Below, in pieces: positions 12,839-13,236 of a stretch of 13,236 nt of DNA; position 1 is the first letter of the stretch, and every line of letters starts with the position of its first letter. Made by a program: the position numbers and the translations under genes. The DNA comes from an uncultured Verrucomicrobiota bacterium (lineage in GTDB: Bacteria > Verrucomicrobiota > Kiritimatiellia > RFP12 > UBA1067). The notes beneath the pieces are model-generated. The model had not been told where the DNA came from. It searched no databases and was given only the letters and a program-made list of their open reading frames with translations. Location: contig CAMZET010000017.1 of NCBI GenBank assembly GCA_947305825.1, positions 1 to 13,236 on the forward strand, in the 5' to 3' direction.

Positions 12839-13236
12839 ATGGAACTTTACGAACTTGGAATAAAGGCGGCGCGGGAAGGGCTTGCGAAGGGCGAGTTCAC
12901 GTCGCGCGAACTAGTCGAGGCCGTCATCCGCCGCCGCGAAGAGCGCGACGGCGAAATCGGCGCGTACCTTACTTTCGATGCCGAACAGGCCCTAGCACTC
13001 GCCGACGCCAACCCGAAGGCCGTGCCGATTGCCGTCAAAGACCTGATAAACGTCGCCGGTCAGCCCTGCACCTGCGCCTCGAAAATCCTGCGCGGCTACG
13101 TCTCCCCGTATGACGCCACCGTGATACGCAACATGAAGGCGCACGGCTTCATTCCCGCCGGGCGCGTGAACATGGACGAGTTCGCGATGGGGTCTTCGAC
13201 GGAGAATTCCGCCCTCGGCGTCACGCGCAACCCGTA
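12839..13236 (+). CDS. gatA: Glu-tRNA(Gln) amidotransferase subunit GatA, 3'-truncated by the window
   Basis: The first 132 codons are visible and the frame is open at the right edge; full GatA is about 480-490 aa. GatA is the amidase subunit that releases ammonia from glutamine for transfer to the mischarged tRNA. Visible features are the N-terminal helix with TSRELVEAVIRRREE (21-35), the catalytic lysine K67 in VPIAVKDLI, and the amidase-signature block MDEFAMGSSTENSALG. The two catalytic serines lie beyond the window. A GAGG-type site about 8 nt upstream supports ATG 12839, 15 bp after gatC. A gatB gene is expected downstream or elsewhere. Confidence 0.96.
   Translation, partial: MELYELGIKAAREGLAKGEFTSRELVEAVIRRREERDGEIGAYLTFDAEQALALADANPKAVPIAVKDLINVAGQPCTCASKILRGYVSPYDATVIRNMKAHGFIPAGRVNMDEFAMGSSTENSALGVTRNP

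Overview
The window is a GC-rich, gene-dense stretch in which every supported gene lies on the + strand. At its centre is what looks like the translocon (host-membrane-pore) module of a type III secretion system (T3SS). Isoleucine AUA codons are frequent despite the high GC content, and the predicted T3SS proteins only distantly resemble the Yersinia, Shigella, LEE and SPI-2 proteins I know. This suggests a non-proteobacterial host, perhaps of the PVC superphylum (Verrucomicrobia, Lentisphaerae or Kiritimatiellae), but that placement is inference with low confidence.

Layout. (1) 3-1073: the 3' part of an AAA-ATPase-like/PD-(D/E)XK nuclease-fold protein. (2) 1219-7897: eight T3SS-associated genes. 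In order these are a 125-aa coiled-coil protein, a 283-aa hydrophilic coiled-coil protein, a SycD/LcrH-type TPR chaperone, a YopB/SseC-type major translocator (SctE), a large YopD/EspB-type minor translocator (SctB) with a tandem Gly/Glu-Thr-Gln repeat, and three tandem paralogous helical proteins sharing a C-terminal signature. The first five follow the order of lcrG-lcrV-lcrH-yopB-yopD in Yersinia (pcrGVH-popBD in Pseudomonas). (3) 7940-9436: an AGCS-family Na+:alanine/glycine symporter. (4) 9476-10234: undecaprenyl-diphosphatase UppP. (5) 10334-12482: yejB-yejE, the two permeases of a Yej-type peptide ABC importer. (6) 12530-end: gatC and the start of gatA, subunits of the Glu-tRNA(Gln)/Asp-tRNA(Asn) amidotransferase.

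How it works together. The TPR chaperone should keep SctE and SctB soluble before export. SctE (three hydrophobic stretches) and SctB (one) would form the pore in the target-cell membrane. The 283-aa protein sits where needle-tip proteins usually lie, with the 125-aa protein in the tip-chaperone position. The three paralogues are probably also exported, as tip, filament or effector-like proteins, but their role is unknown. No ring, needle, ATPase or export-gate genes are in the window, so the injectisome core must be encoded elsewhere.

Regulation. Three sites in the T3SS block (before the 283-aa gene, sctE and sctB) share a promoter-like arrangement, T-G-(T/A)-A-A-C, 18 bases, then TA(T/G)AC. 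The yejB leader has a close relative at the same spacing. A perfect 11-bp GC hairpin directly precedes the sctB copy. Long antisense reading frames across the window are composition artefacts and are not annotated.
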